From Halomonas halocynthiae DSM 14573 (lineage in GTDB: Bacteria; Pseudomonadota; Gammaproteobacteria; Pseudomonadales; Halomonadaceae), in contig NZ_KE384439.1 of the NCBI RefSeq assembly GCF_000425725.1, positions 1 through 64,000 of the forward strand: a stretch of 64,000 nt of DNA. Direction: 5' to 3'. Both the position numbers and the translations under genes were made by a program. Below, piece by piece: positions 50,867-61,635 of this stretch (positions are counted from its first letter, which is position 1; each line of letters begins with the position of its first letter). The notes below the pieces were generated by a model. That model was not told where the DNA came from. It saw only the letters and a list, made by a program, of their open reading frames with translations, and made no database searches.

Positions 50867-51256
50867 ATGTCACAACAGTATTACGGTACCGGACGCCGCA
50901 AGACTTCTACCGCGCGCGTCTTTTTGAAGCCGGGTTCCGGCAAGATTATTGTTAATGATCGTGAGGTCAGCGAGTATTTTGGCCGTGTTACCGGTCGAAT
51001 GGTTGTTTGTCAGCCGTTAGAGCTCACGGAAACGCGTGAGCAGTTTGATGTGTACGCCACTGTCAAAGGCGGCGGTGACGCAGCTCAGGCGGGCGCTATT
51101 CGTCACGGCATTACTCGTGCGCTGATGGTGTATAATGAAGACTATCGTGCGCCGTTGCGTGCTGCGGGTTATGTGACTCGCGATGCGCGCTCTGTTGAGC
51201 GTAAGAAAGTTGGTCTGCGTAAAGCACGTCGCCGCCCACAGTTCTCCAAGCGTTAA
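50867..51256 (+). CDS. rpsI: 30S ribosomal protein S9
   Basis: A 129-residue S9. The [20 protein letters not shown] start and basic tail [13 protein letters not shown], whose last residues reach the P-site tRNA, are complete. A GGGAG site precedes the ATG, 13 bases after rplM. Confidence 0.98.
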   Translation: MSQQYYGTGRRKTSTARVFLKPGSGKIIVNDREVSEYFGRVTGRMVVCQPLELTETREQFDVYATVKGGGDAAQAGAIRHGITRALMVYNEDYRAPLRAAGYVTRDARSVERKKVGLRKARRRPQFSKR

Positions 51257-51278
51257 GTACTCGCTACGCCACGCTTTG

Positions 51279-51314
51279 GAAAAACGCCTGGGTCTTGGAC
51301 CTAGGCGTTTTTTT
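51279..51314 (+). terminator. Intrinsic terminator after rpsI
   Basis: AACGCCTGGGTC pairs with GACCTAGGCGTT (one G-T pair) around a TTG loop and is followed by a run of T. It separates rplM-rpsI from petABC. Confidence 0.88.
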
Positions 51315-51492
51315 GTTAAAGCTTGTCATAGAACAAGGATTTAGTCGTAATCAATGGACTTCTCCTTGTGCCAAGCGGCGCGTTTTTTTACCATACATAG
51401 CATTTGAAAATCCGGCATTTAAAAACCCGTAGTCGTGAAGCAGTCGGGCCTTTGCGATAAAGAGCGGGTAAGCTGATGGGAGAAACCTGAAG

Positions 51493-52092
51493 ATGGCAGA
51501 TAACGGCGTGAACAAAGGCCGGCGCCGCTTCCTTGTCGGGGCCACTACCGTAGTAGGTGCGGTAGGTGCCGTGGGGATAGCGGTACCCTTTGTAGCCTCT
51601 TGGCAGCCTAGTGCCAAGGCAAGAGCGGCGGGAGCTTCCGTTAAGGCGGATGTCTCTAAGTTAGAGCCTGGGCAGCGTGTGACCGTTGAATGGCGCGGCC
51701 AGCCGGTGTGGGTGTTAAACCGCTCGGCAGAAATGATTGAGCGTACTGAGGCGCTGACGGGCAACCAGCTGGTTGATCCGACGTCTGAGGTGCCTCAACA
51801 GCCGGCTTATATTTCAGGGCCGCTGCGCTCAATCAAGCCGGAAATAGGTGTGATCGTTGGCATCTGTACTCACTTGGGTTGTTCTCCGTTGTTTAAGCCG
51901 GAGCCCAATGCAACAGACGTTGGCGTGAGTGATTGGCCAGGCGGCTTTTTCTGCCCCTGTCATGGCTCGCGCTTTGATCTGGCTGGCCGAGTTTTTGCCA
52001 ATGTGCCAGCACCAACTAACCTGGTCATTCCGCCGTATCGTTACGAAAGCGATGCTGTCATCGTGATCGGTGAAGACGAGGAGGCTGCTTGA
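51493..52092 (+). CDS. petA: Ubiquinol-cytochrome c reductase Rieske iron-sulfur subunit PetA
   Basis: A 199-residue Rieske protein of the cytochrome bc1 complex. A twin-arginine signal-anchor (GRRRFLVGA then a hydrophobic stretch) sends it across the membrane folded. The [2Fe-2S] ligands are in CTHLGCSP and CPCHGS. GGGAGAAA precedes the ATG. It opens petABC. Confidence 0.97.
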   Translation: MADNGVNKGRRRFLVGATTVVGAVGAVGIAVPFVASWQPSAKARAAGASVKADVSKLEPGQRVTVEWRGQPVWVLNRSAEMIERTEALTGNQLVDPTSEVPQQPAYISGPLRSIKPEIGVIVGICTHLGCSPLFKPEPNATDVGVSDWPGGFFCPCHGSRFDLAGRVFANVPAPTNLVIPPYRYESDAVIVIGEDEEAA

Positions 52093-53351
52093 TGGCTAAT
52101 CCAAATAAGGACAAAGCGGAAAGTGGTCTGATGCGTTGGGTCGATGATCGTTTCCCAGCGACCCAAATGTGGAACGACCATTTGGCAAAGTATTACGCGC
52201 CGAAGAATTTCAACTTTTGGTACTTCTTCGGTTCGCTGGCGCTGCTTATGCTGGTCAACCAGATATTGACCGGCGTGTGGCTCACCATGAGCTTTACTCC
52301 TTCCGCTGAAGAGGCGTTTAATTCAGTTGAATACATCATGCGTGATGTGGAGTGGGGTTGGCTGATCCGTTATATGCACACAACGGGTGCCTCTGGCTTC
52401 TTTATTGTTGTGTATCTGCACATGTTCCGCGGAATGCTGTACGGCTCCTATAAAGCACCTCGCGAGCTGGTGTGGATCTTCGGTATGGCGATTTACTTGG
52501 CGCTGATGGCGGAAGCCTTTATGGGCTATCTGCTGCCCTGGGGGCAAATGTCTTACTGGGGCGCTCAGGTTATTATTTCGCTGTTCTCTGCTATTCCTAG
52601 TATTGGTCCAGATCTTGCTCAGTGGGTACGTGGTGATTTCCTGATTTCAGGTATTACCCTTAACCGCTTCTTCGCTTTGCACGTTGTGGCTTTGCCCATT
52701 GTGATTCTGGCGCTGGTGGTACTGCATATTATTGCGTTGCACGAGGTTGGCTCCAACAACCCTGATGGCATCGACATCAAGAAAAAGAAAGATGAAACTG
52801 GCAAGCCGCTAGATGGCATTCCGTTCCACCCTTATTACACGATTAAAGATATCGTGGGCGTGGCGGTCTTCTTGTTTGTTTTCTGTGTGGTGATTTTCTA
52901 CTTCCCTGAGGGGGGTGGTTACTTCATTGAGAAGCCGAACTTTGAACCGGCCAACTCCATGAAAACACCGGACCATATTGCCCCTGTGTGGTATTTCACC
53001 CCCTTCTACGCCATTTTGCGTGCGATAACGTTCTCGGTATTTGGGCTGGAAGCCAAATTCCTTGGCGTTGTCTTCATGGGGGCTGCCATTGCGGTGCTCT
53101 TTGTGCTGCCTTGGTTGGATCGTAGTCCCGTGAACTCCATGCGCTATAAGGGCTGGATGTCAAAGGTAATGTTGCTGCTGTTTGCAATTAGCTTTGTCAT
53201 CCTCGGTGTATTGGGTGTGTTGCCGGTAAGTGCAGGCCGAACGCTTTTGGCCCAAGTATGTACCGTCATCTATTTCGCCTTCTTCGTGCTGATGCCGATT
53301 TATACGCGGCTGGAGAAGACCAAACCCGTTCCGGAAAGGGTGACTGGCTAA
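52092..53351 (+). CDS. petB: Cytochrome b subunit of the bc1 complex PetB
   Basis: A 419-residue cytochrome b with eight predicted membrane segments. Two haem groups are held by His pairs in RYMHTTGASGFFIVVYLHMFRG-type and RFFALHVVALP...VVLHIIALHEVGSNNP segments. The quinol-site region PDW/PEWY is represented by APVWYFTPFYAILRA. It oxidises ubiquinol and moves protons. The start overlaps the petA stop (TGATG). Confidence 0.97.
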   Translation: MANPNKDKAESGLMRWVDDRFPATQMWNDHLAKYYAPKNFNFWYFFGSLALLMLVNQILTGVWLTMSFTPSAEEAFNSVEYIMRDVEWGWLIRYMHTTGASGFFIVVYLHMFRGMLYGSYKAPRELVWIFGMAIYLALMAEAFMGYLLPWGQMSYWGAQVIISLFSAIPSIGPDLAQWVRGDFLISGITLNRFFALHVVALPIVILALVVLHIIALHEVGSNNPDGIDIKKKKDETGKPLDGIPFHPYYTIKDIVGVAVFLFVFCVVIFYFPEGGGYFIEKPNFEPANSMKTPDHIAPVWYFTPFYAILRAITFSVFGLEAKFLGVVFMGAAIAVLFVLPWLDRSPVNSMRYKGWMSKVMLLLFAISFVILGVLGVLPVSAGRTLLAQVCTVIYFAFFVLMPIYTRLEKTKPVPERVTG

Positions 53352-54118
53352 TGAAAAAGCAACTGTTTGCACTGCTCTTTGCGTTGGTGCCGATGGTCGG
53401 TTTTGCGGCCGGTGATAGCGTTCACCTTCAGTCGATGAAGCCAGATCTTTACGATAAAGCATCGTTGCAAAATGGCATGAAGCTGTATGTTAACTATTGC
53501 ATGGGCTGCCATTCTCTTGATTATCAGCGTTTTTCAAGGGCTGCCGAAGATCTGGATATGCCCCAGAATTTGGTTGAAGAAAACCTGATATTTGCTGAGT
53601 CGGTGGGTTACAACGACCAAATGCAGAATGCCATGGATAAAGGAGATGCCGAGGGCTGGTTTGGTGCGCCACCACCCGACTTGTCTCTTGAGGCGCGGTT
53701 GCGTGGAACCGACTGGGTCTACTCTTATCTGTTGGGTTTTTATCGTGACCCATCGCGTCCAACGGGGGTTAACAATACTGTTTTCCCGCTGGTCGCCATG
53801 CCTAACGTGCTCGAAGAGCTGCAGGGTGTGCAGGAAAAGGTCTGTGCGTCATCAAGCAAGCCGATTCCTGGCGCAGAAATCGACCCATTGACTGGTAAGT
53901 ACCAGTCATGCGATACGTTGCAGGTCACCTCTCCGGGGCAGATGGATCCAGAAGCCTTTGAGAGTGCGGTATACGACCTCACCAACTTCTTGGCGTATGC
54001 GGCTGAGCCTTCCAAGCTTAAAGCCCAGGCGCTGGGACCAAAGGTGTTGATTTTTATCTTCATCTTTGGCGTTATCGCTTATTTGTTGAAGCGTGAGTAC
54101 TGGCGCGACATTCACTGA
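53351..54118 (+). CDS. petC: Cytochrome c1 PetC
   Basis: A 255-residue cytochrome c1 with a signal peptide ending at GFAA, haem motif CMGCH at about residue 51-55, and a C-terminal anchor (VLIFIFIFGVIAYLLKREYW). It passes electrons from the Rieske centre to soluble cytochrome c. The ATG overlaps the petB stop; the frame is open upstream but that is inside petB. Confidence 0.96.
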   Translation: MKKQLFALLFALVPMVGFAAGDSVHLQSMKPDLYDKASLQNGMKLYVNYCMGCHSLDYQRFSRAAEDLDMPQNLVEENLIFAESVGYNDQMQNAMDKGDAEGWFGAPPPDLSLEARLRGTDWVYSYLLGFYRDPSRPTGVNNTVFPLVAMPNVLEELQGVQEKVCASSSKPIPGAEIDPLTGKYQSCDTLQVTSPGQMDPEAFESAVYDLTNFLAYAAEPSKLKAQALGPKVLIFIFIFGVIAYLLKREYWRDIH

Positions 54119-54138
54119 TTCACAGTGAATGTTAGTAG

Positions 54139-54168
54139 GGGGCGCACGGCTCTAGTCGTGCGCCCCTT
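54139..54168 (+). terminator. Probable terminator after petC
   Basis: GGGGCGCACG pairs with CGTGCGCCCC, extended by GC/GT around a TCTA loop, followed by TTGTG. The stem is strong, the U tract short. Confidence 0.65.
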
Positions 54169-54259
54169 GTGCGCTTGATTTGTGTGTCATGTGAGCATGC
54201 CGTTTGTGGTTGCAGTGCGTGTTATCATTTAATGCACGACCAGTTATGAGGAATTTTTC

Positions 54260-54886
54260 ATGGGTGTAGTGGCCAAGCGGTCATCAATGATTTTCTATTC
54301 GGATTCTGAAGATCATTTAAGTCATCGGGTTCGGATTGTGCTCGCCGAGAAAGGGGTGGCGGTGGATGTCATCGAAGTAACCGATGAAAACCGTCCTAAA
54401 GAGCTCGCCGACATCAATCCCTATAATAGCGTCCCCACGCTATATGATCGTGATCTGGTGCTCTATGAGTCCAAAGTCATGATGGAGTATCTTGACGAGC
54501 GCTTTCCTCACCCGCCCCTGTTGCCGGTATATCCGGTGGCGCGTGCGCAAAGCCGTTTGTGGGTCCATCGTATTGAGTACGAGTGGTGCTCGCGAATGGA
54601 GAAAATTCTTACCGGCTCTAAGAAAGAGGCGGACAAGGCGCGTAAAGAGCTGCGCGAGAGCTTGACGGGAATTTCGCCTATTTTTGAAGAGCGTCCGTTC
54701 TTCATGAGCGATGAATTTACGTTGGTTGACTGCTGTCTGGCGCCAGTGCTGTGGCGTCTTCCGGTATTAGGGATTGAGCTTTCAGAAACTAAAGCGAAGC
54801 CGGTGCTGGACTATATGGAGCGAATCTTCGAGCGTGAAGGATTCCAGAGCTCGTTAACGGAATCTGAGCGCGAAATGCGTGTCTGA
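54260..54886 (+). CDS. sspA: Stringent starvation protein A
   Basis: A 208-residue GST-fold protein that binds RNA polymerase and is needed for stationary-phase acid tolerance and, in pathogens, virulence control. N-terminal thioredoxin-like domain and C-terminal helical domain are both present; [18 protein letters not shown] and [19 protein letters not shown] are typical of SspA rather than active GSTs. sspB follows after about 105 bases. Confidence 0.95.
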   Translation: MGVVAKRSSMIFYSDSEDHLSHRVRIVLAEKGVAVDVIEVTDENRPKELADINPYNSVPTLYDRDLVLYESKVMMEYLDERFPHPPLLPVYPVARAQSRLWVHRIEYEWCSRMEKILTGSKKEADKARKELRESLTGISPIFEERPFFMSDEFTLVDCCLAPVLWRLPVLGIELSETKAKPVLDYMERIFEREGFQSSLTESEREMRV

Positions 54887-54992
54887 TTCTGTGTAAGGCC
54901 ATGACGTGATGCTAGGGCGTGGCCTGAGCGCTGTTTGGGCGGCAGTTTTTGTCGCCCGAATGAATCACTCACCAAGCCTGAGGAACCAGCTG

Positions 54993-55505
54993 ATGAATTC
55001 AAGTCGACCCTATATAGCCAGAGCGCTTTATGAATGGCTTGTCGATAATGACCTGACCCCCCAGATTGTCGTTGATGCTGAGGTTGAAGGCGTTGAAGTG
55101 CCACGAGATTTTGTGGTTAATGGCCAGATAGTGCTCAATGTTGGCGTGTCGGCGGTGGGTGAGTTTGAGATGAACAATGAGGCTATTGTTTTCTCGGCTC
55201 GCTTTGGCGGTAAGGCGACTCGGCTGATGGTGCCAATGCCTGCGCTTTTGGCTATTTATGCGCGAGAAAATGGTGTGGGTATGGTGTTTGGTCATGAGCC
55301 TGAGATGCCGCTGGAAGAGCCGGTGTTAGAGGCTGATGAGCGTCAGCCGACGCTTGGGTTAGTGGGGCAGGAAGACTTGGAAGATCCTGAGAACGTAGGC
55401 GGGCGCGACGAGGCAACAAGCCGTGATGACGCGACGCGTGACAGTGAGAGCAACGCGTCTAGTGGCAAACCCAGTGGGCGTCCAACGCTGCGTGTAGTGA
55501 AGTAA
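54993..55505 (+). CDS. sspB: ClpXP adaptor protein SspB
   Basis: A 170-residue adaptor that binds the ssrA tag and delivers tagged proteins to ClpXP. The folded domain (about 1-110) begins with SSRPYIARALYEWLVDNDLTP and includes RFGGKATRLMVPMPALLAIYARENG. A long acidic linker leads to the C-terminal ClpX-binding module GRPTLRVVK. ATG at 54993 has GAGGAACCAG upstream; an earlier in-frame start at 54906 is unlikely. Confidence 0.95.
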   Translation: MNSSRPYIARALYEWLVDNDLTPQIVVDAEVEGVEVPRDFVVNGQIVLNVGVSAVGEFEMNNEAIVFSARFGGKATRLMVPMPALLAIYARENGVGMVFGHEPEMPLEEPVLEADERQPTLGLVGQEDLEDPENVGGRDEATSRDDATRDSESNASSGKPSGRPTLRVVK

Positions 55506-55555
55506 TTCTTTCTGTGCACTAGTGTGTTAAAGATTCAAGCAGTAACCCATGAAAA

Positions 55556-55597
55556 CAAAAAAGCGGCAGCCCATTTTATCGGGCTGCCGCTTTTTTT
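55556..55597. terminator. Bidirectional terminator between sspB and dolP
   Basis: AAGCGGCAGCCC pairs perfectly with GGGCTGCCGCTT around an 8-base loop, with A and T runs on both flanks, so it serves both convergent genes. Confidence 0.92.
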
Positions 55598-55623
55598 ATG
55601 TCGCTACGTTCTAGGCTGTGGGC

Positions 55624-56202
55624 TCAGTCGAGGTAATCAAATGCTTTGACTACGCGTTGCATGCCGCCAACGCTGGTTACAACATTGACGATGTGGTCAG
55701 CCTGAGAGCGGCTGACAATGCCCATCAGGTAGACGCTGGAGTTTTCAGTGATAACGTGCAGTCGACTGGATTCAATCGTGTCGTTACTGGCCAGGGTGGT
55801 GCGCACGCGTGTCGTGATCCAGGTGTCATTGAGCCGCTGACTAGCGGGTGAGTTGGCTGCTACGCTGAGCTCATTAAGTACGCGACGCACGTTACGCACT
55901 TGGCTGGCTATCCGCTCGGCTTCTTGCCTTAGTTCTTCGCTGGGTACTTGGCCGGTCAACAGTACAACGCCATTGAAGCTATCAACATTGATATGAGCAT
56001 CGCCTAGGCGGGCATCCGTGCGCTTCATATTGTGTTTGACTTTGACTTCAATTGAGTCGTCCTCGACTTTAGCGCCGCGGGTTCGCTCGCCATAATTTTC
56101 GCTGATGACGTCAGGGTTAGTGGCGGTGGTGATGGTTTCGCAGCCACTAAGACTGATTAGCATGGTGGCAAGTGCAACGATAAAAATATGTTTGATTGAC
56201 AT
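55624..56202 (-). CDS. dolP: BON-domain lipoprotein DolP (YraP)
   Basis: A 192-residue outer-membrane lipoprotein. Signal MSIKHIFIVALATMLISLSGC gives the acylated Cys, followed by two BON domains (about 45-115 and 125-190). DolP supports outer-membrane integrity and BAM function in E. coli. The ATG at 56202 is chosen because the signal peptide starts there; upstream in-frame codons overlap diaA. Last gene of the leftward lpoA-yraN-diaA-dolP group. Confidence 0.93.
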   Translation of the reverse strand: MSIKHIFIVALATMLISLSGCETITTATNPDVISENYGERTRGAKVEDDSIEVKVKHNMKRTDARLGDAHINVDSFNGVVLLTGQVPSEELRQEAERIASQVRNVRRVLNELSVAANSPASQRLNDTWITTRVRTTLASNDTIESSRLHVITENSSVYLMGIVSRSQADHIVNVVTSVGGMQRVVKAFDYLD

Positions 56203-56206
56203 CAGG

Positions 56207-56824
<618 letters not shown>

Positions 56825-57193
56825 TCAGCATGCTTCGAAAGCGTTGGCTATCCACTCGAAATGGAGTTGCTCGGGTGGGCCGGTGGCGGCTATTACATCG
56901 AAGCGACAAGGGCATGATAGCCCGTTATGGTGGAGATAAAAACGCGCCGCCCTGATAAGACGGCGCTGCTTTAATGGCGTGATGGTTTCCAGTGGATGGC
57001 CAAATCGATTGTTGGCCCGATGACGCACTTCAACAAATACCAATATGTCGCCATCGTACATCACTAAGTCCAGTTCGCCACCTTTGGCGTGCTGGTTGCT
57101 AGCAACCAGCACTAGGCCTTGGGTCATCAGCCATCGGGCAGCAAGTTGCTCAATGAGAGCGCCTCGCTGGCGAGCATCAGAGGGCTGAGGCAT
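56825..57193 (-). CDS. yraN: UPF0102 family protein YraN
   Basis: A 122-residue protein of the UPF0102 family, with a restriction-endonuclease-like fold: GELDLVMYDGDILVFVEVRHR carries the E/D-x-ExK-like core (GELDLV...VFVEV). Function is not established; nuclease or DNA-processing roles are only inferred. The start at 57193 lies within the last 17 bases of lpoA. Confidence 0.88.
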   Translation of the reverse strand: MPQPSDARQRGALIEQLAARWLMTQGLVLVASNQHAKGGELDLVMYDGDILVFVEVRHRANNRFGHPLETITPLKQRRLIRAARFYLHHNGLSCPCRFDVIAATGPPEQLHFEWIANAFEAC

Positions 57194-58976
57194 CGGCAGG
57201 CTGGCTACCTTGGTTGGCCGTGTCAAACAGGCTGGTATCAATGATTGGCTGAGGCGTGCCATTTTCAAAGCGAGCCCACGGTAATTGGCGCTGAATTCGA
57301 CCATTCTGGTCGGCGCTTAGGCTACCGGTTGCTCCTTGTAGCTGGCTCCCAGGCACTGCTTGGTAATAGGGCAGGTTGGAGCCAAGTTCATAGGCATCAA
57401 CGCCCATTGCCATCAGGCGTAATAAGCCAGGGTCTGCGCTTTCGTGGAGTTGGCGGTAGCTGTCTGAAAAAGGCAGGGAGTTAGCACCGCCGGTGGCTGC
57501 CTCAGGAATTTGCCAAGGAATATCAACAAACATAACACCGTTAAGGTCTTTGTCTAAACGCCGCTGGGCCGTTCCTTCGTACAAGTGGGACGTGGCATAT
57601 ACGGGGAGCTCGCTGGCGTTATAATAGTCCAGCGTGGGTGGTACTTGGCGCGCATAGTCAGGTAGGGCTAGCAAGAAGAGCATGTCGGGCTTTGGCGAAG
57701 AAATCGCGCGGCGCGTGCTTTCTGTTGCAGCGCTTTTGGGGTTGTATTCGACGATGTGTGATACCTCCCCGCCGGCTTCTCGCCAGTTGTCGGCAAATGC
57801 TTCGCCAACTCTACGGCCCCAGCCGTTATCAGGGATCAGTACTGCCGCGCGGTCGTGGCCATCTTCACGTCCGCGTCTAGCGACCAAGCGGGCTTCGTTT
57901 TCGGCAGACAGGCCGTATTGTGAGAGGCCTTTTGCTAGGTTGCGCTGGCTTTTTCCATAGTTGAGAGCCAGGGTTGGCAAAGGGACGCTGTCGAGCTGTT
58001 CTAGCTCAGTGACCTTGTTTTTGGATAGGGGGCCTAGGACGACCTGAGCGCCTGCGGCAGCGGCTTGCTGATAGAGGCTGTCGAGGCTGCCGCCTGCTGC
58101 ATCATGGAAACTGAGGTTGGGAGCACTCTGGCCGCTGTTGATGCGCTGGTCATGTTGTGTCTGAATGCCGTGCTTCAGGGCCTTGCTAACATTGGCGAAG
58201 GGGCCGGATTCAGGTAGAAAAACGGCAATATGAGTGACTGTTTCGATATCAAGGCGTTGCAGCGCAACTATTCCGCTAGGTAGCTGGCGAGCTGCTGGAT
58301 GGTTGCTACGGCTGTCGCGCCAGCCATTAATATTGGCTAGAAGCTGATCAACGCTGTTGCTACCGCTGCGGTAAGTGGCTGTCAGTTCCAGCCAGCCTTG
58401 AGTCAAGCTGCTCTTGTCATTGCTGAGGCGGTCAAGGTCAGCCGGTGATAACTGGACCAGTTGCTCCCAGATGGCATCGTTGAGATCGTCGCGATCGGTT
58501 GCTTGTTGCAGGCGCAGGAAAGCTGCTGCTGACTCTAGTGGTCTGTCGGTTGTTGCTAAGGCGCGGCCAAGGCGTTCCAGTAAGAGATTGGTCTGCTCGG
58601 GTGGCGGTGACACGGTTCTCAGTAGTTGGCCTGCGCGAATAACGGCATTAGGGTCGCCCTGGGTGGTGCCCAGGTCAGACAAGAGTAGTGCCCAGCGAAT
58701 GCGGTCGTTTTCTGATAGCAGGGTATCGTCAACGTTACGTATTACCTCCATCGCCTGCGGGCGGCGCTGCTGGCGTGCTAGGATATCCGCCGCATCAAGC
58801 CGAGAACGTGCTGCTTGACTTGGTTCTTGTTGTTCAGCTTGGCTAAGCAGCTGATCAGGATCCTGGTCGGGGAGGCGCTCGGTCATACTGGGGACTATGC
58901 CGCAGCCAGTGACAAGCAGTGCAGTCAGAGTGGCGCCGATAAAGCCACGAGTTGTTGTCTTTAACCCTTTATTCAT
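57177..58976 (-). CDS. lpoA: Penicillin-binding protein activator LpoA
   Basis: A 599-residue outer-membrane lipoprotein (lipobox LLVTGC, Cys about 25) that reaches through the peptidoglycan to activate PBP1A. The N-terminal half is TPR-like (about 40-240) and the C-terminal half has a periplasmic-binding-protein fold (from about 250, HIAVFLPESGPFANVSKALKHG). AAGGAAGG lies before the ATG. It is divergent from rsmI, as in E. coli and pseudomonads. Confidence 0.94.
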   Translation of the reverse strand: MNKGLKTTTRGFIGATLTALLVTGCGIVPSMTERLPDQDPDQLLSQAEQQEPSQAARSRLDAADILARQQRRPQAMEVIRNVDDTLLSENDRIRWALLLSDLGTTQGDPNAVIRAGQLLRTVSPPPEQTNLLLERLGRALATTDRPLESAAAFLRLQQATDRDDLNDAIWEQLVQLSPADLDRLSNDKSSLTQGWLELTATYRSGSNSVDQLLANINGWRDSRSNHPAARQLPSGIVALQRLDIETVTHIAVFLPESGPFANVSKALKHGIQTQHDQRINSGQSAPNLSFHDAAGGSLDSLYQQAAAAGAQVVLGPLSKNKVTELEQLDSVPLPTLALNYGKSQRNLAKGLSQYGLSAENEARLVARRGREDGHDRAAVLIPDNGWGRRVGEAFADNWREAGGEVSHIVEYNPKSAATESTRRAISSPKPDMLFLLALPDYARQVPPTLDYYNASELPVYATSHLYEGTAQRRLDKDLNGVMFVDIPWQIPEAATGGANSLPFSDSYRQLHESADPGLLRLMAMGVDAYELGSNLPYYQAVPGSQLQGATGSLSADQNGRIQRQLPWARFENGTPQPIIDTSLFDTANQGSQPADASAL

Positions 58977-59022
58977 CCTATCGCCTTCCTTTGAGCTGGG
59001 ATTGCATCATCAGGGAACCAAA

Positions 59023-59880
59023 ATGTCAGACGCAGTCGAAGGGACATTGTACGTGGTCGCCACACCGATTGGGAATCTTGAGGACCTATCGCCTCGTGCT
59101 GCTCGCCTTCTTGGTGAGGTAGCGTTGATTGCCGCTGAAGATACGCGCCATAGCGCAGGGCTTTTGCGCCACTTGGGGGTGCGTCAGCCCATGCTGTCAT
59201 TACATGAGCATAATGAGGCTGAACGTGTCGATCAGCTTGATGCTAGGCTGCTAGCCGGTGACGATGTCGCGTTAATTTCTGACGCGGGTACGCCACTGAT
59301 TAGTGATCCGGGTTTTGTGCTGGTGCGCGAATTGCGTCAGCGTGGCCGTGTGGTTTCGCCGGTGCCGGGCCCCTGCGCGCTGGTTGCTGCGCTTTCTGCG
59401 GCAGGCTTGCCTACGGATCGTTTCCTGTTTTCGGGTTTTCTTCCCGCTAAGGGAAGTGCGCGGCGCAAACGCTTAGGTGAATTGACCGAGCGCCAGGAAA
59501 CGCTGGTGTTCTATGAGTCTCCGCACCGTATCCGTGCAACGTTAGATGATTTGGTTACAACGCTGGGTGATCGTCACGTGGTGTTGGCGCGTGAATTAAC
59601 CAAGCGTTTTGAAACGCTGCTTGACGGTACGCCCGCGCAGCTAGTTGAGCAGCTTAGCGAGGATCCGGATCAAAGCCGCGGGGAGTTTGTTGTCATGGTG
59701 GCCGGCGGAGAGGCCCAGGAAGAGGCAGAGCAGACTCAGTTATCCGCTGATTCGCTGCTTAATTCGCTGCTTGAAGAAGGCCTGGGTGTGAAGCAGACCG
59801 CAGCGGTGGCGGTGCGTGTGCTGGGAGGAACACGTAAACAATGGTATCAGCGTGCCCAGCTGCTTAAGGATCGTGATTGA
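59023..59880 (+). CDS. rsmI: 16S rRNA (cytidine-1402 2'-O)-methyltransferase RsmI
   Basis: A 285-residue tetrapyrrole-methylase-fold enzyme that 2'-O-methylates C1402 in the 16S decoding centre. LYVVATPIGNLEDLSPRA, AAEDTRHS and ISDAGTPLISDPG are diagnostic. The ATG at 59023 has CAGGGA upstream; the frame opens earlier, at 58897, but that overlaps the divergent lpoA start. Confidence 0.95.
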   Translation: MSDAVEGTLYVVATPIGNLEDLSPRAARLLGEVALIAAEDTRHSAGLLRHLGVRQPMLSLHEHNEAERVDQLDARLLAGDDVALISDAGTPLISDPGFVLVRELRQRGRVVSPVPGPCALVAALSAAGLPTDRFLFSGFLPAKGSARRKRLGELTERQETLVFYESPHRIRATLDDLVTTLGDRHVVLARELTKRFETLLDGTPAQLVEQLSEDPDQSRGEFVVMVAGGEAQEEAEQTQLSADSLLNSLLEEGLGVKQTAAVAVRVLGGTRKQWYQRAQLLKDRD

Positions 59881-59912
59881 GCGGCGCGGTGGGCGCTGGT
59901 ATCCTACTTGCC

Positions 59913-60269
<357 letters not shown>

Positions 60270-60303
60270 AGATTTTCTCTTCTTTTATCCCATTGAGATG
60301 TGC

Positions 60304-61260
60304 ATGACGACACCTGCATCGGATGCAAATTTAGGCATCTATCGGCATGCCAGTGTGCTGCTTGAGGGCGCGGTAGACACACTTGTTCACGATTCTGAAG
60401 GGGTGTATGTCGACGGCACTTTCGGGCGTGGCGGGCATTCTCGGCTTATTTTGGAACGTCTTGGCGATGCCGGGCGTTTGTTAGCCATTGATCGTGACCC
60501 TCAGGCCATCGCTGAAGCGGCAAATATCAAGGACCCTCGCTTTGCCATAGAGCAGGCGGAGTTTGCCCGCCTTGACGAGGTGGCCTCGCGCCATCACTTA
60601 CATGGCCGTCTGTCAGGCGTATTGCTTGATGTGGGTGTGTCTTCGCCGCAGCTCGACGACCCCGAGCGAGGGTTCAGCTTTCTGCGTGATGGCCCTCTGG
60701 ATATGCGGATGGACCCGACCCAAGGGCAGAGTGCCGCCGAGTGGCTTGCCACGGCCAGTGAGTCAGACATTGCTTTTGTGTTCAAATCTTACGGCGAAGA
60801 GCGTTATGCTCGTCGTTTAGCGCGTGCGGTTGTAGCGCGCCGTAAAGAGAGAGCGTTTGAGCGCACCGGTGATCTTGCTGAGGTCATCAAAACGGCACAC
60901 CCTGCGTGGGAAAAAGGCAAGCACCCAGCAACCCGGGCGTTTCAAGGGTTGCGTATACATGTGAACGGCGAGCTGGATCAGCTTGACGCGGCATTAGCGG
61001 CAGCCCTTGAGGCGTTGGCTCCTGGGGGACATCTCGTTGTGATTAGCTTTCACTCTCTGGAAGACCGCCGCGTGAAACGCTTTATTCGTGACCATGTTCG
61101 CGGTGATACTCAGCTGCCGCGAGGTATGCCGCTGCGTGATGATCAGATTCCTCGCCGCCTGGAGGCATTAGGTAAGGCATGTCGGCCCAGCGCGCAGGAA
61201 GTTGATGACAACCCACGTGCGCGCAGTGCCGTTATGCGTGCGGCGCGTAAGCGTTATTAA
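60304..61260 (+). CDS. rsmH: 16S rRNA m4C1402 methyltransferase RsmH
   Basis: A 318-residue MraW/RsmH. It N4-methylates C1402, the same nucleotide that the nearby RsmI 2'-O-methylates. [15 protein letters not shown] is the SAM site; [22 protein letters not shown] and [15 protein letters not shown] are signatures. ATG at 60304 is preferred for spacing; an in-frame ATG at 60298 is possible. It starts the division/cell-wall cluster only 34 bases after rnpB. Confidence 0.96.
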   Translation: MTTPASDANLGIYRHASVLLEGAVDTLVHDSEGVYVDGTFGRGGHSRLILERLGDAGRLLAIDRDPQAIAEAANIKDPRFAIEQAEFARLDEVASRHHLHGRLSGVLLDVGVSSPQLDDPERGFSFLRDGPLDMRMDPTQGQSAAEWLATASESDIAFVFKSYGEERYARRLARAVVARRKERAFERTGDLAEVIKTAHPAWEKGKHPATRAFQGLRIHVNGELDQLDAALAAALEALAPGGHLVVISFHSLEDRRVKRFIRDHVRGDTQLPRGMPLRDDQIPRRLEALGKACRPSAQEVDDNPRARSAVMRAARKRY

Positions 61261-61296
61261 CTATGAGTAATTCCGACCAGTCAGCTGGTTGATTGA

Positions 61297-61635
61297 ATGA
61301 GATATGCCATGAGTGGGGATGTTCAGCGCAAAAAGGCCACCTATGACTGGCCCATCGTTATTAAGCTCAGCGGAAGGATTCTGCTGAACTTTATTCTACT
61401 GGTGCTGTGTTTGCTGACGGCACTTGCCGTTATCAAAGCCAGTCACCATACCCGCGAACAGTACGGAGAACTGCAGCGCTTAGAAAGCGAGTTTCAGCAG
61501 TTGCAGACGGTATACGGCCAGCTGCTGCTTGAGCAAAGTACTTGGTCTGCACCGACGCGTATCGAAGGGCTAGCCAGTGGGCGCTTGGAGATGCGTTTAC
61601 CTGACATTGAAGAAATTGAAGTGGTGCGCCCATGA
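61297..61635 (+). CDS. ftsL: Cell division protein FtsL
   Basis: A 112-residue bitopic protein: short cytoplasmic tail, one membrane segment (LLNFILLVLCLLTALAVI) and a periplasmic leucine-zipper-like coil. FtsL joins FtsB and FtsQ and activates FtsWI. An ATG at 61309 is an alternative start. Identity rests on size, topology and place between rsmH and ftsI. Confidence 0.9.
   Translation: MRYAMSGDVQRKKATYDWPIVIKLSGRILLNFILLVLCLLTALAVIKASHHTREQYGELQRLESEFQQLQTVYGQLLLEQSTWSAPTRIEGLASGRLEMRLPDIEEIEVVRP

Noticed and set aside
51380..51405. petA promoter TTGTGC-17-TACCAT-like pair upstream of petABC
   Set aside because: The -10 matches only four of six bases and the spacer is a T run; not strong enough to list.
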